From positions 15,663,511 through 15,727,510 of the forward strand of contig CM036159.1 in the NCBI GenBank assembly GCA_020631735.1: a stretch of DNA of 64,000 nucleotides, given 5' to 3'. Under the pieces are notes generated by a model. The model saw only the letters and a program-made list of their open reading frames with translations, was not told the DNA's origin and made no database searches. Shown one piece after another: positions 1 through 12,410 of the stretch. The stretch comes from Saccharum officinarum. Taxonomy: Eukaryota > Streptophyta > Magnoliopsida > Poales > Poaceae. Within the stretch, counting starts at the first letter, position 1, and each line of letters opens with the position of its first letter. The position numbers and the translations under genes were made by a program.

Positions 1-339
1 ATGCATCGATCCCCACCCGATGCGGCCGATGTGGATGTGGGTTGCCACTGAGAATATTTGGGTTGGATTGTTCAGCCCACTATGTCTAAATGGGCTAGGC
101 TACAGTGTTAGACCTTGTTTAGCTGCTCGGGTATTGGTGTGGATCGGCCCTCAAACCACGTGTGGCGTGGAACAAAGCCCACGTCGGGGTATTTGGCTGC
201 TCGAGTATTACGTGGGTCAGTGGGTGGCGGACCAACATACGTGAATATACGCAGGCTCCCCTCGTAAAAAAAGGTAAATATACGCAGGTAAAAGAAATCC
301 CTCTGCTAAAAAAAAAGGCAAAAGAAATCCCCACCCGAG
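1..339. other. Intergenic start of window, no gene seen
   Basis: I see no coding homology on either strand. The short open frames here have no recognisable domain. The stretch leads into the GC-rich leader of the SPP gene and probably includes its promoter, but I could not pick out a TATA box with confidence. Confidence 0.5.
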
Positions 340-1268
340 CTGTGGAAAGTGCGAGCGCGCTGCGCACCCCGCCTCGCCGGTGCCGCTTCGATCGCCGCCG
401 CGCCGGCCGCCTCCTCCTCGTCGTCGCCGCCTTTCCGGCCGCCTCCTCCTCGTCGCCGCTCGGGCCGCCTCCTCGTCTTCGCCCCCGCCGCATCCGCGAC
501 ATCGTCGTCCTCACCCAGCCATCCACTGCACACCGGCAGACCTGGTAGAACCCGCTCCGGTGAGCCTCTTCCTCCCACTCCTCTTCCTTCCATCTCCAGT
601 GCTCTGATGCTTCACTTCTTTTTGGTCTACGGTTTCGATTTCACCTTTCTTCTCCCACAGATCCGGTAGAGTCAGATCTCGTCGGGTTGCATCCTGGTGT
701 TCCCTCTGCTATGTAGAGTTGCATGTTTCCTCTTTGCTTTTGTAGAGTTGCATCCGGTAGAGTGAGATCTGCCATTGAAGCCACGGCTAGCTCCTGTATA
801 TGATCCATCCATCATTTTTTGTTTGCCTTTTGTTTTACCTTGCTCTGTCTGTAGCTCTGGTAGCACAATCTATTGACTTGTGCTCCTACAAAGGAGTAGG
901 TACGCAGCAATACGATGATTCTTGCTCCGTTTCATCCGGTAGTGTGAATAACTGAAGCATTCTTTGACCTTACAGTACTTCTGAACAAAACACTCAGCTT
1001 CTGGATTGTGGACTCTAAATGTAAAACAAATTAGATAAAATTACATCTGTTCTACTGTTAGATGTTTCCTCCACTGTTAGCATTACTGATTGTTCGATCA
1101 AAAACTTAAACATTAGCTGCTTCAGATCAGAACTTGCTCTGCTAACTCATTATTTGTATGTCGCCGATGATAACACCTCTTGTGCATCATCATCTTCGCA
1201 GGTTCACTTTGATATTCCATTATTCCAACAAAGGGCACCTTGCTAGTCTCCCAGATTGTTTCCTAACA
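340..1268 (+). other. SPP 5' leader with a probable leader intron
   Basis: This is a GC-rich, pyrimidine- and CG-rich stretch upstream of the SPP start codon. A good donor (CCG then GTGAGC) lies at 560 and an acceptor (CTTCGCAG) ends at 1201. This suggests a first non-coding exon up to 559, an intron of about 640 bp and a short second leader exon 1202-1268. Leader introns are common in cereal housekeeping genes. The transcription start is not resolved and the upstream limit is a guess; full-length cDNA would settle both. Confidence 0.4.
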
Positions 1269-4200
1269 ATGAGGACGCATGAACGAGCTGCCAATTTGGC
1301 TCTTGCCGGTACGTTAATTGTGCAGTTGAGCCATCACTGCCTTTACAGTGCTCCTTACCTTCTTCCTTTCCCTTTGATATAAAGAGTGCGTGCTGACCTC
1401 AGCAGCATATGTATTTTACAATATGCAGGTCTGAGCTTGGCGCCACTTGTGGTCAACGTAAACCCAAATGTGAATGTGGTATTGACAGCATGCCTTACTG
1501 TCTATGTGGGTTGCTACCGTTCCGTCAAGCCAACTCCACCCTCTGTAAGTAATATGTGTTTATGTATCTGCTGGCTGTTACTGTGACTTGTAAGTCATCC
1601 GACCAACTGATTTGTTTTTGCAATTGTTATTATGCAGGAGACCATGTCCAAGGAGCATGCTATGCGGTTCCCCTTTGTTGGAAGTGCTATGCTTTTATCA
1701 CTGTTCCTTCTATTCAAGTTTCTCTCAAAAGACTTGGTCAACGCTGTGCTCACTGCCTACTTTTTCATTCTAGGCATTGTTGCTCTCTCGTAAGTCCATT
1801 TTTTCTTGGAACAGCTTTTGCAGACATGTTAAGGGTTTATGTGCTGTACTTACGAGGCCCTTCTTATGCAGTGCAACACTGCTTCCTTCTATAAAACGTT
1901 TTCTTCCAAAAGAGTGGAATGATAATCTCATCGTCTGGCGGGCTCCACTTATCCGCTGGGCTCCATTTATCCACTGTATGATCCTGACTCCCTTTCTTTG
2001 GTGCTTAGTCTTGTTGATCTAGTTATGCAGATCTTGAAATATTACTACACCTATGTTTTCAGTGCTATTTTAGAGCACTATTTGATTGTATTTTAAGTAC
2101 TGCTGCACATTTAAAAAAATTTGGTGACTGGTGACTAAGAGTTGATATATTATTTTGTGTATTGAATGAACTCAAGCTTTTTCACCATTGACTCTTTCAA
2201 CCTTGCTATGAATGGTTATAAAAGAAAAAACCTTGCTATGAATAAAATGATATTTCTCCAAGTGGACATGGAATCTTCCATTTTTGTGACATTAGAAACT
2301 CTAAATACTAGCATGGATGTATATTCTTTGTTTACAGCATTTTTATGGATATAGAAGCTTCCATTTCTCCCTCAGAAATAGACTTATTACAAGATTTCAA
2401 TTACAATGGCTGTCATGGTGTTAACCGTTAATACAACCTTTGCATTTGATATTTGATTTCTTATGAGTCTTAGACTCTTAATTCAGAACAAGGACAAGGG
2501 GTATTGGATTTAACTATGCCAGTAGCCTCCCTTTATAATCTTTATTCTTGAAGATGGTTTAAGCCCATGAATTTCTTAATTCAGCACTCTCGGTGGAGTT
2601 CACAAAGTCCCAGATTGTTGCTTCAATACCTGGATTTTTCTTTTGCTTGTGGTATGCGTCAAAGAAGCATTGGCTTGCAAACAATGTTCTGGGATTGGCT
2701 TTCTGTATTCAGGTTTGTTTGCATGGTTTAACATTAATATACATTACTAAAGATTATGGAATAAAAGCTAAAATCATTTGATTTGTTTTACGCACGAGTT
2801 TTTAGTTTACCAGAACCTTAACACTTCAATTTCTCAGGGGATTGAGATGCTGTCGTTGGGATCATTTAAAACTGGAGCCATTCTCTTGGTAAGGGTTTTC
2901 CCAATTTTTGCTTGATTTGGCCTGAACACTATATATTTCTATTTTCTGTTATGACTTCTAAGAGCACATCCTCATTACTTCAGTCACAAACCTGTCCTTA
3001 TTTTGTTATCTCTGCACTATCATAATCATTACTGTAACATTTTGTATATCTATGATTTATTACGGATCATCTGGTCTTAACATATCTTTACTTTATTTGT
3101 CTATGAAAGGAGCTATCTCCTATGCACTATAGGAAGCTAAAAGTATCGCTTGTTGTCTGTATGTGGATTTAAATGTGTATAATTTCTTATTCTTTTCAAA
3201 TTGTATTGTGCCCCTATCTTCATGAGAGTTCAATATATTTTCTAACACTTCAATAATTGTACTTTATTATCAAAATTCAGATCATGCGATCTGTTGTTCC
3301 TTCCCCTGTATTGACCAAAACATTTGTTTGACTGCAATATTTGTCCTAGCTGTGTCACCATTTTGGTAAATTTAATTTAATTCAATGCTTTGGGTTTTTT
3401 TAGCATGCACTTTGTCATATATTTATTAAACTTTGGGAAAAAATAGTTTTTCTTAGCAAGCTTTGAATTGGTGATCACATTATGTCATGGATATTAAAAT
3501 ATGGAACCTTTGTCTGGTGTATAATAGATTAATAGTTCTGAAGTAATTGGGGCTGGGACCTTGCATTTTGAGTGCCACTGAAACATTCTCTTTCATTTAT
3601 TCATATGTAAATGCATTTTTCCTTTTCCTTTTCCATTTCCAGGGTGGACTTTTTGTGTATGACATTTTCTGGGTGTTCTTCACTCCAGTTATGGTCAGTG
3701 TGGCTAAATCTTTTGATGCTCCGATAAAGGTCAGTGCTCTTTCCTACTGAACTTGGTCTTTGTTAATACCATTGTCAGTTAGTTCCATTTTCTCATCTTG
3801 ATGCTTCAGCTGATCTGGCTTTGCTTGGCTATGTACAGCTTCTGTTTCCAACTGCAGATGCTGCACGGCCATTCTCCATGCTTGGCCTTGGTGACATAGT
3901 AATACCTGGTTAGTAATAAAAAATTGTTTCCTTGTGCTATGTTATATTCTGCTTTGCAGTGATGCAGATTTCCCCCCTTATTGAACGGTAATATCAGCCT
4001 CTGTAGGAGTGTCAAGTGCCAACTTTGTTCTACATGATTAGATTATCTGTACCAAACTGTTATATATTGGAACATTGTTAGAATGTCTATAAGTGGCATT
4101 TACTGATATGCTGTATCAATGGAGCTCTTGCTTTTGTTGATTCATGGGGATTGATCAGAATTTTAGATTTATGATATGGGTTAGTTTTGGTATCTATGTA

Positions 4201-5644
4201 TTCTTTGTAGCACTTGACAGAGAATCAATGTTGCGACGAATTGGTCCTGCTGGATTGAGATCATGCTCTGCACCATATTGCTGGGTCCATGCTCAGATAT
4301 ACTTTTAGACCATCTCGTTGCATCTAGCGTTAGGTTAGCCAATACAACCAATATTTGTGTCCATTCCTGGCCCCTGGAGAACGCACAATATGTATCAACA
4401 GAAACTATAATTTCAATTGATTGTTGCATACAAAAAAAGGTGATATTTGAATATGAATTTAGGCAGTTTCCAAGTCATTAAGCACATAATATGTATTTGT
4501 ACTTTTGCTTCCAGGTATATTTGTTGCACTTGCCTTGCGCTTTGATGTCTCAAGAGGTATCAAGAACCGTTACTTCAACAGTGCATTTTTGGGATACGCT
4601 GTGGGTATGATGGTGACCATCATTGTAATGAACTGGTTTCAAGCTGCACAGGTGGGTTCTGTTACTCAGGTTTATATTGTCTTGTTTCCCCTTGTTTCTG
4701 TCATCCCGCTAATATTAATACTATGATTATTTTTGGGGTTTATTGCAGCCTGCTCTATTATACCTCGTTCCTGGTGTGATCGGTTTCGTTGCTGTTCCCA
4801 GTCTGTGGTATGGAGAAGTGAAACAGGTCAGATTCTGAATATTTACTGCGGCTACCATTCCAAAGAAAAAGTTTTGTTTAGCCTCTTAACTCATCCTTTG
4901 CCTTGAACTTTGAGTAGCATAAAAGTTAAATAAAAGATGAACTGTTAGACACAGTAAATATGCTTCTTTGGATGGGCCTAATTGTGTTCCTGAATTTTCT
5001 GCTTGGTTGATGCTTGTCTCTTAGCTGTTACTACAAAACAATGTCACATCTTAAAAACTAGCGTTGCGCATGCAAGAAAAGGATCTCATGGCAAAAATAA
5101 ACTTCTTAGAACAGTTACTACAGTTAAGTATTGGGTGTAAAACTAGTGTCTTTTAAAGAATACAAATAACTCTTGTTTTGCAATCTGATTGCTTCACTTG
5201 GAGTATCTGACTTACTCAGGCACCGTATGGCCCTTTCATCTGTACATTTGGGTACCTGTACTTATCAGTACTACTGTTAGTCATGGAGAACTTGTCCTTA
5301 TGCTGAGTTGGTATTAACTATTACTATTACATTTGTTGATGATTGAACTCAAGAATGTTGATGGTGATCTGTAGTTCCATCTCCTGGTCGTTTGTTCCAT
5401 TTGTGTACCATCTTTTTTTTTGTGTGTGTGGGGGGGGCTTTGCAAAGTTTTATCCTTTTTGTTTCCCACAAAAGTAGGCCTGTTATAAAATATGTATCAG
5501 AATGCAGGACCTTATGAGTTCTGACCACATTTCGTACAAATGCAGCTGCTGGAGTTTGACGAGTCAAAAGTTGAGGCAGAGGAAGGCGGTGCGGAAGAAG
5601 AGCAAGATGATGATAGTTCCAAAGGCAACAAAAAGGTGGACTAG
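1269..5644 (+). CDS. SPP: Signal peptide peptidase (intramembrane aspartyl protease)
   Basis: This is an endoplasmic-reticulum GxGD aspartyl protease that cleaves leftover signal peptides within the membrane. Eleven exons join in phase: 1269-1308, 1429-1544, 1638-1789, 1872-1975, 2585-2712, 2838-2888, 3643-3729, 3839-3908, 4515-4651, 4749-4826 and 5546-5644. They give 353 residues with no internal stop, and every junction is GT-AG. The catalytic motifs are all present: YD at residues 203-204 (exon 7), GLGD at 242-245 (exon 8) and PAL at 296-298 (exon 10). Most of the protein is hydrophobic, as expected for about nine membrane spans, and the acidic tail ends KKVD, a KKxx retrieval signal. The start MRTHERAANLAL matches the usual plant SPP amino end. 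Compared with the rice protein as I remember it (about 343 residues), exon 4 carries a six-residue in-frame insertion from an 18-bp tandem duplication at 1940-1975. The gene looks functional. Confidence 0.95.
1940..1975 (+). repeat. 18-bp tandem duplication at the end of SPP exon 4
   Basis: Two 18-bp units, 1940-1957 and 1958-1975, differ at two positions and stay in frame. Each encodes a version of Ala-Pro-x-Ile around a Trp/Arg. The second unit ends exactly at the exon 4 splice donor (GTATGA at 1976). The first copy ends in CGCT followed by GG and so has no donor, which leaves a single usable site. Confidence 0.85.
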
Positions 5645-6084
5645 CATTCTAGCAGGATTTAGTTCCGGAGGTAAAAGGACAGGACGACAGTTTTCGTGTA
5701 AGGTCGTCTGGCAGCTAAACGGATTTGATGACCTCTAATACCGGGTCGGCTTACTTAAGAACTTAGAAATGGTTCAACATGATACAAGTTTTTTTTTCGC
5801 TTTGCGGATTATTGGCCTGGACTGGAGAGTGGAAGATGAGGGAAAAAAGATGTTACTTGCGATGTCCTGACGTGCTCCTGATTCGTTAAGGAATTCACCA
5901 GAACTCTGATTGGGCCGACGCATTCATGACATGCATCATGTTTGCTTTGCTTTTTTGCAGGCAAGAATTTCATTAGGGATTTTACAGGTTGAATGAGCTG
6001 GGAGAAACATCTCAGATCCAGCATGGGCATAAAGAGCAAGTGATTTTGGCACACCGTGCTTATAATCATATAGTTATGACTCAG

Positions 6085-6130
6085 TTTTATTAGGAAATAT
6101 GCCCGTGCGTTGTAGCGGAGTATATTACTT
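6085..6130. repeat. Head of an unclassified grass repeat (GCCCGTGCGTTG type)
   Basis: The stretch has a variant of the grass repeat head 'GCCCGTGCGTTGCAACGG'. A second copy begins near 6794. It lies just beyond the SPP 3' end, and I see no terminal repeats that define its limits. Confidence 0.3.
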
Positions 6131-6793
6131 ATTACGCAGTCACCTAAATGACTTACAACTTAGGTATTTTTTCAATGATAGTGTCAATTAATCCAATACA
6201 TTTCTTAATTAGACTTGGTAACCGTGGCTAGATGTGATGTTCTAACTTGTGCAGATTTAAAGCAAAGACATCTTTCATTTATCACGTATGACTACTTTTA
6301 CTTAAACGAATGAGTCTTATGTTCAGAGGAGTAGAGAGAGATGGATGGAAGGCTCCTGCAAATTTTAAGCAACCAAGACTCTTATCTTTTACTCGTCACA
6401 CTGTTACTCTTACTGAAACCAGGCAGACTATGCTATGCGAAGTGCAAGAACAGGTGGACCAGGGGAGAGAGTTAAAGACAAATTTTAGATGAAAGAGAGT
6501 ACCTTATGCATTTAACAGTACAGGCTAAATGACCATGTATTTGAAAAAATGGTCTATTCACATGTAATTGTGTTATGATTTCCTGATATACGGGTTGAGA
6601 ATTTAAAGTTGTAGTACGGACAGGAGAGGTAGGAGACGAGCACTTTAAAACAACGTAGCGGCGCTTTATAAAACAACAAAAGCTTGGCTTGCGGCGGTGA
6701 GACGCAGAGGCATAGAGCGAGTGGGCTAGGTAGTTGGCTAGAATAGAATAGGATGGACGAAAAAAAGGTAGAAATTTTGTCTTTTTATTATTT

Positions 6794-7975
6794 ACTAGCA
6801 AAATGTGTCCGCACGTTGCAACGGGAGAAAAGAAAAAAAAACTATCAGTCGTTCATGTGACATGACTACATTTGTCCTCATAAAATTTTAAATCTAATTT
6901 ATTTCATGATCATCGTGACATCCATAATATAAGTTAATGTTGATAATAATATGACTATGTCCTATGAAGCCGATATCCAACCAAAAAATCTTGATAGAAC
7001 TTTTTTCTCCCGTTGCAAAGCACAAGAATATTTAGACGTAAATATATTATAACTTTAATTTTTAATACTATTCATATGGTGTTACACTTATATATTGAGC
7101 CCTTTTTTGTGACTTATATACTGAGCTCTATGACTTTCTTTGAGCACCATAGAAATATATAAGTTATCATATCCGATTAAAGTCAGAAGAAGATATTTGC
7201 AGACATGTCAAGCATCGGTATGTTCTCCCATGATTATAACGGAAGACCTCTCTTGACTTTTCATATATCAGCTCTTATCAGACACTGCAGAGGTACATTT
7301 ATTTAAACTGAATTAGACAATAAACTGTTTAAGATTTCAATTCACTGTTTGATTAGTTGGACCATTAACTAATCTAGATTTTAATAAGAATATAAGTTAT
7401 GTGTCTAATCAAAATTGCATCAACGACTTAATAGTGATTTTTTTGTTTCTTAGAGATAGGAATAGGCAAAGATCAATGGTTCAAAAGTCTATAACATTAT
7501 ATCTATTATTTGTTTTTATATTTATACGAGAGAAAACATTGTAGCGAAAGAACAAGTAAAACAAATTAGACTAAAAAAATCAAGAACAACAAAAAAGATT
7601 GAAAACAGGAAAACCAATATCAGAAAATAGAAACCGAGCCAATCACCTACTGGACGGAAAAAAAAACGGGAACAAAAAAAAGAAACGCAAATAGAAGCCA
7701 AGCCAATCAGCAAGCTGAACAAAAAGGAAATAAAGAAACGGAAATGGAAAAGATTGAGTGTCTTGCGGATTTGCTATTGGAGGTGGATGTGCTCGTGCCT
7801 TTGCCTTGGACGTGATAGATCCAATATGGATTCACATCGGATTTGGACTCGGGCTAGTAGCCGTGAACAGAAATTATTAGTAGGGTAAAGTTGGACGAAA
7901 ATTTAGGGTGGCAAGAAATTTTGCCTCTTTAGTATTATTAGAAATATAGATATAGATTATTATTATTAGGGATAG
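6794..7975. mobile_element. Non-autonomous repeat, superfamily not determined
   Basis: The stretch opens with a head motif (TGTCCGCACGTTGCAACGGG) like that at 6094 and closes with an AT-rich ATATAGATATAGATTATTATT tail near 7970. It is AT-rich throughout, with no coding domain; the open frame on the minus strand at 7522-7722 is low-complexity. No terminal inverted repeat or target duplication was found, so the class is unknown and the limits are approximate. Confidence 0.35.
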
Positions 7976-8300
7976 ACTTGGGGCAAATTCTTTCTTAGTT
8001 TTTTTAGAATAATTGTTTCTTAGTCATTATTATACGAAGGATGGTGGGAAACCAGAATGGGCTGATGGCCCACGGTACTTTAGATTTGGAGCGTCGAACT
8101 CATCAGGCAGAATGGGCTTACCAAAAAGAATTTGAGATAGGGGACGAACTTAAATCATGTTGTCCTGACTCATGAAGTCGAATCACTCTGGTATCTCAAA
8201 TTGATCCAAGTTCTCTGTAGGCAAACAAATTAGATGTAGTTCAGGCAACCACTCGGTCGCTGTAGGTTTCCTAAAAAAAAGGTCATTCTTTTCACCGTTT

Positions 8301-8392
8301 CCAGCTGCTGGAGTCTGACGACCCAAGGGCTGAATAAGCTGAGGAATTTAAAGTGCAGAAGAAGAGCAAGATGATGCTAGTTTGGACTTTTG
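8301..8392 (+). pseudogene. Degenerate copy of the last SPP exon
   Basis: The 90 bases after a CCAG acceptor-like site closely resemble SPP exon 11 (5541-5625). They begin with the same CTGCTGGAG and contain the same AGAAGAGCAAGATGATG block, with the same spacing apart from small changes. The copy has an in-frame TAA after about ten codons (GAATAAGCT) and then a frame change before the conserved acidic block. No other SPP exon is seen nearby, so this is a single-exon fragment about 2.7 kb downstream of its source and in the same direction. Confidence 0.8.
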
Positions 8393-8853
8393 TTCCAAGA
8401 TAACAAATGGGAAAAATAATTGTATTTTTTCCCGGGAGGATTGAGATTTGCTATAGCTGGTACTTAATTTATTAGAGGATGCATGCTTCAATCCATGTTG
8501 TTCACGTCGATAAGCCATCTTGTTAGAGGCAGCAAAACGGAAAAGAGAGGAAAGTCCCCGACATTCGGTTCCAGCACGTGATTCTGGCACCATCAGATTT
8601 TATCGGCGTTTGTTCTTTGAGCGTTCGATTTATTGCATCTATTTCCATCTTCGTTTTGGTAGGCTCTGTCTCTGACATTTATGAAAATTTGCATATATTT
8701 CTCTAATATCTGTAATGCATAGAAATAATTTTTATTTTTTCTGAATAATTTACCATATATTTCTTTGAGATCTGCAATCCATAAAAATAGAAGTTATGTT
8801 ATCCCCAAACCACATCACTCTGTCCAATAAACTACAGTGAAGAAATCACTATA

Positions 8854-9114
8854 ACTCCCTCCGTATCGGATTTAGAAATCGTTTTGGACAAGTTTGGGTC
8901 AAACATCAGGAATATAAATCATCAATAACTTTTAAGTTGTTGAGTTTGCAAATGTAAAAATTATATGAATAGATTTGTCTTGAAAATACTTTTATAAAGT
9001 ATACATATATCATTTTTCTATAAATATTTTTTTTATAAAAGCAAGAGGATAAAGTTGTGTTTTGAAGACCTTGTCGCTGTCCTAAACGACTTCTAAATCC
9101 GATACGGAGGGAGT
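8854..9114. mobile_element. Stowaway MITE (Tc1/mariner type)
   Basis: The 261-bp element has near-perfect terminal inverted repeats: ACTCCCTCCGTATCGG at the left and its complement at the right. TA dinucleotides flank it at 8852-8853 and 9115-9116. CTCCCTCC ends with a TA target duplication define Stowaway elements. The symmetry continues into the flanks (ACTATA/TATAGT), so the exact outer boundary is uncertain by a few bases. Confidence 0.9.
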
Positions 9115-9230
9115 TATAGTAATAAGACATCATAAATATAGTAAAAAGATATTGTAAATGCAAGCGAGTGCCTCAAGTGGCCAAAACTCTCGGTTGCTGC
9201 CTAGCTGCTTCCATCAATTTATCGATCTCA

Positions 9231-9425
9231 GGGTTGCTTGGTTTGTGACCACAATTTGCCATGTCGAAGATTTGACAACTAAAAGTTGAGCATAAAAATT
9301 GCCATTGATTGGCAAGCAAAATGTGAGAGATTGGCAAGTTTTAGTAGCAAACCAAATACTAGCCAAAATAACGGCTTACCAAATTTTTGGCTTTCATAAA
9401 TTCTGGAAGTGAACCAAGTAGACCC
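9231..9425. mobile_element. Small MITE with imperfect inverted ends
   Basis: The left end GGGTTGCTTGGTTTGTGA and the complement of the right end GGGTCTACTTGGTTCACT share GGGT and CTTGGTT. The element is AT-rich and non-coding. No clear target duplication was found, so the superfamily is left open. Confidence 0.5.
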
Positions 9426-9711
9426 TTAGCTCTTTAAAATGTTTTGTATTTCGATAATGATATCTCACGGGCGTCCGTCTCGTGATTCCCGTCTAGACGT
9501 CATCCTCATCTCATCCAAAGACCCATCCTCATCCACTCGTACGCACACCCTGCCCGCGTCGCACGCTCACTCTGCGCTACGCGCCCCCACTCACGGACAG
9601 ACTCTGCTCGCCCACGCTGCCCCACTCACGGGATGGATTCTGCTTTCGTCGCTTGCCAGCGCCGCTCTGCCCGCGTCGCCCGCCCGCCATCCGGACTCGT
9701 GCCTCCCATCA

Positions 9712-11677
9712 TGGCCGCACCTAAAAGCCCAAGTTTGATTTTGGTAATTAATGACACCAAGTTGCTAATGCCATGTGTTAAGTGTTTTGAGTTAGGCATA
9801 AGCAACACATGTGATGAAGGTGTATGTGGCAAGGAGTGGTGGCCACAAGATCACAAAGAGATGGTGCATGGACATAAAATGACGATCATGGTGGAGATGC
9901 ACATAATATGATGGACATGATGATCAAGTGGAGGAGAATGATCTAAGAGCATAAGGAAAAGGTATAACCATAGGGTTTTCCTTTTGCTGGTCTAAGTTGA
10001 GTAGAGAAGTGATTGACCGAATTTAGGATACATAGCCGACTATCAAGGGGAGCAATCACGGTTAGCTCGGGAATCAAGTGCCACTAGATCAATGTCTTGA
10101 GCATATGCATTAGGATCTGTAGAGAGCTAACATAACGCCTTAAAAATATTTGTGAAATGCTAACACACATGCACATGGTGGTGTACACTCGGTGGTGTTA
10201 GCACATTTGTGAAGGCGGTGTGAGTTTAAGCGGTAGAGAGGGGTTTGGGTTCCTCTCTCCCTCCCGCCGAGCTTGCGAGACGGGATTCAGCGCTTTTTGG
10301 GGAAGTGAAATGCCTATTTTCTACTGCGCCAGAAGTCGGAAAAGAGACGGAGGCGAACGACGGTCACTGTGGTGACCGGACGTTGCACCGGACGTGGTCA
10401 CATTTTGACCGGATGCGTCCGGTCAGTTCTTAGCAGTTGTCAGGGCGCGCGAGTGTTAGGGTTTCCAACCGGCGCGTCCAGTCCATCACAGGACCGAAGC
10501 ATCCGGTCAGGCACCCAGAGGGGCAGAGCTGGTCGTAGAGCGACCGGACGCGCGGCGCGTCCGGTCACGTGCGATCGGACGCGTCCGGTCATGGTGGGAG
10601 CTTACTAGACTCCGACCGGACGCCAGGTACAGCGCGTCCGGTCAAATGCTAGAGCACGTCCGATCATGGCAACGGTAACTTCTGACGCACACTGTTCACG
10701 CTTGTCCTGTAGTGACCGGACGCGTCCGGTCACCCTGATTGGAGCGTCCAGTCAGCACGTTTTGCACTGCGTCGTTCGGTAATGGCTAGTTGCGTACCCC
10801 TTCGCTATAAATAGAAGATGGTCGGAATTTGAGGGTAACTCTTGCACATTTTGAGACCTAGAGACATCCTTTGAGCTAGAGAACAACCACTCTACTCATC
10901 TCTTTGCTTGGTTGCACATCTTGAGTGAGATTCAAGTGCATTGCTTGAGAGTTGCATTCTAGAGGCACTTGATCTTCGAGTTGCTGCGGATTTTTTTATT
11001 ACTCTTCCGTGTTTCCCGACATGGTAGACGGCTTGGAGCAGCGGAGGTGATTGAGCTCACAATTGAAGATTATTGGAGCCCTCACCAAGTGTTGTAAGGG
11101 GTTCTTGATCCTTCCCCGCGGGAGTTGCAAATTGGATACTCTAGTGGAGCTCGTGGCTTGGAGGATCTCCATCTTGTGTGCGGTTGTGCGGCGCCCGCCG
11201 AGGGCTCGACTCTTGATAGTCGATTAGCTCACAAACCGACAAGTGGGTGCATCGCCACAACGAGGAGTAGCTTGCGGGGAAACAAGCGAACCTTGATAAA
11301 AATCTTGTGTCTTCCCTTTGCCGAGGATTTCTCTTGTGGTTGATCTTTGTGATTGATTCTTCGAGTGCATTACTTCTCTACATCGTTGGTATAAGAATCA
11401 AGTCACTTGCTCTTTACTTTCGTGTACTAATTCTAGTGTAGTTTGCTTAGTGTAGCTTTTATCACATAGGAGGAAGTAGCTTAGTGACTTAGTCTTATTG
11501 GTGTGTATTAGAGATCATAGCCTCGCTTCACTAGAATTGTATAGATGGCTTGCATAGTGTAGTTGAGCTAGTGCTAGAATTAGCTTAGCCATCTTTTTAT
11601 ACTAACGTGGTTGTTTAGTGAAGCTTGTAGATTTTAAAATAGGCTATTCACCCCCCTCTAGCCATTTGGACCTTTCA
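9712..11677 (+). mobile_element. Long LTR, probably solo (SIRE/Maximus-like copia)
   Basis: A block of about 1966 bp starts TGGCCGCACCTAAAAGCCC and ends in CACCCCCCTCTAGCC...CTTTCA, a 3' end seen in long-LTR copia elements of grasses. A TATA-like CTATAAATAG lies at 10805-10814, followed by the pyrimidine- and TTGAG-rich R/U5-like part. No gag, pol or second LTR adjoins it, so it is either a solo LTR or a fragment. The flanks are not a simple 5-bp duplication: 8 of 9 bases match between 9701-9709 and 11678-11686. The family assignment is from memory of similar ends and is moderate. Confidence 0.55.
10370..10760. repeat. Cluster of palindromic GACCGGACGCGTCCGGTC motifs
   Basis: About nine full or partial copies of a near-perfect palindrome built from CCGGACGCGTCCGG recur at irregular spacing just upstream of the TATA-like site of the LTR. 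They are separated by unrelated sequence, so this is dispersed reuse of a motif and not a simple tandem array. The copies may act as protein-binding sites in the LTR promoter, but that is inference. Confidence 0.75.
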
Positions 11678-11837
11678 GCGTCCCATTTGCCTGTCGCGGC
11701 CACTGCCGAGGTCCCCACCGACGACGAGCTCTGCACCAACGACCTCCGCGCACTCCGTGACATCGAGCTCCACGCCAGCGTCGAGCTCCACAAGGGCGAG
11801 CTCCATTCGTCCAAGCAACAAGATGACATTGCGCTGA

Positions 11838-12200
11838 AAGCGTATGTTGCAAGCGTATGTTTCAAGTGTTTCAGTTGTTTTAGATGTATGTTGCAAGTGT
11901 TTCGTATGGATGTTTGAAAAGTGGATCGGATGTTGCATATATTGTAATGGTTGTACACTTATGTTGCAAACGTCTGTCCCCAATGTTTCATCTATTTTTT
12001 TAGATATATGTTGCAAGTATGTTTCATCCGAGTGTTGCATATGTTTCACATATATGTTGCAAGTGTTTTTATTTAGATGTTGTGTATGTTTTTGCAATAG
12101 CTACACACGTTTCTTTCCTGGTGTTTTATGTATGTTGCAATTGTTTCAATTTGTTTTTGACGTATGTTGCAAGTGTTTCATCCAGATATTGTAAAAGTAG
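11838..12200. repeat. Degenerate array of TATGTTGCAAGTGTTTC-like units
   Basis: Variants of TATGTTGCAAGTGTTT recur about ten times at intervals of roughly 30-45 bases. The open frames across it (Cys-, Val- and Phe-rich) are products of this repetition. With the GC-rich flanks at 9460-9711 and 11683-11837, and the GGGCGTCC...AGACG motifs near 9467 and 12390, it seems to belong to one larger non-autonomous DNA element of about 1 kb that was split by the LTR at 9712-11677. I cannot fix its superfamily. Confidence 0.5.
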
Positions 12201-12410
12201 ATCTAGTGTTATACATGTTGTAGTGGGACCCATCTGTAGCAGCCACCTGCTACAGCTGCTGGGCCCGCCTGCATGCGTGTGGGTGTGGAAGGGGTGCCAC
12301 GATGCGGCCACGAGACACGGAGCGGCGCGGGCCACAATGCGGGCGCAGGACATGGTGCGGCGTGAGCCCACACGTGAAGCAGGCGCGGGCGTCCAGACGC
12401 TAGACCTTCC

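Noticed and set aside
306..669. Overlapping frames rich in Arg, Ser and Pro at the window start
   Set aside because: They are GC-rich leader sequence of SPP, open on both strands, with no domain.
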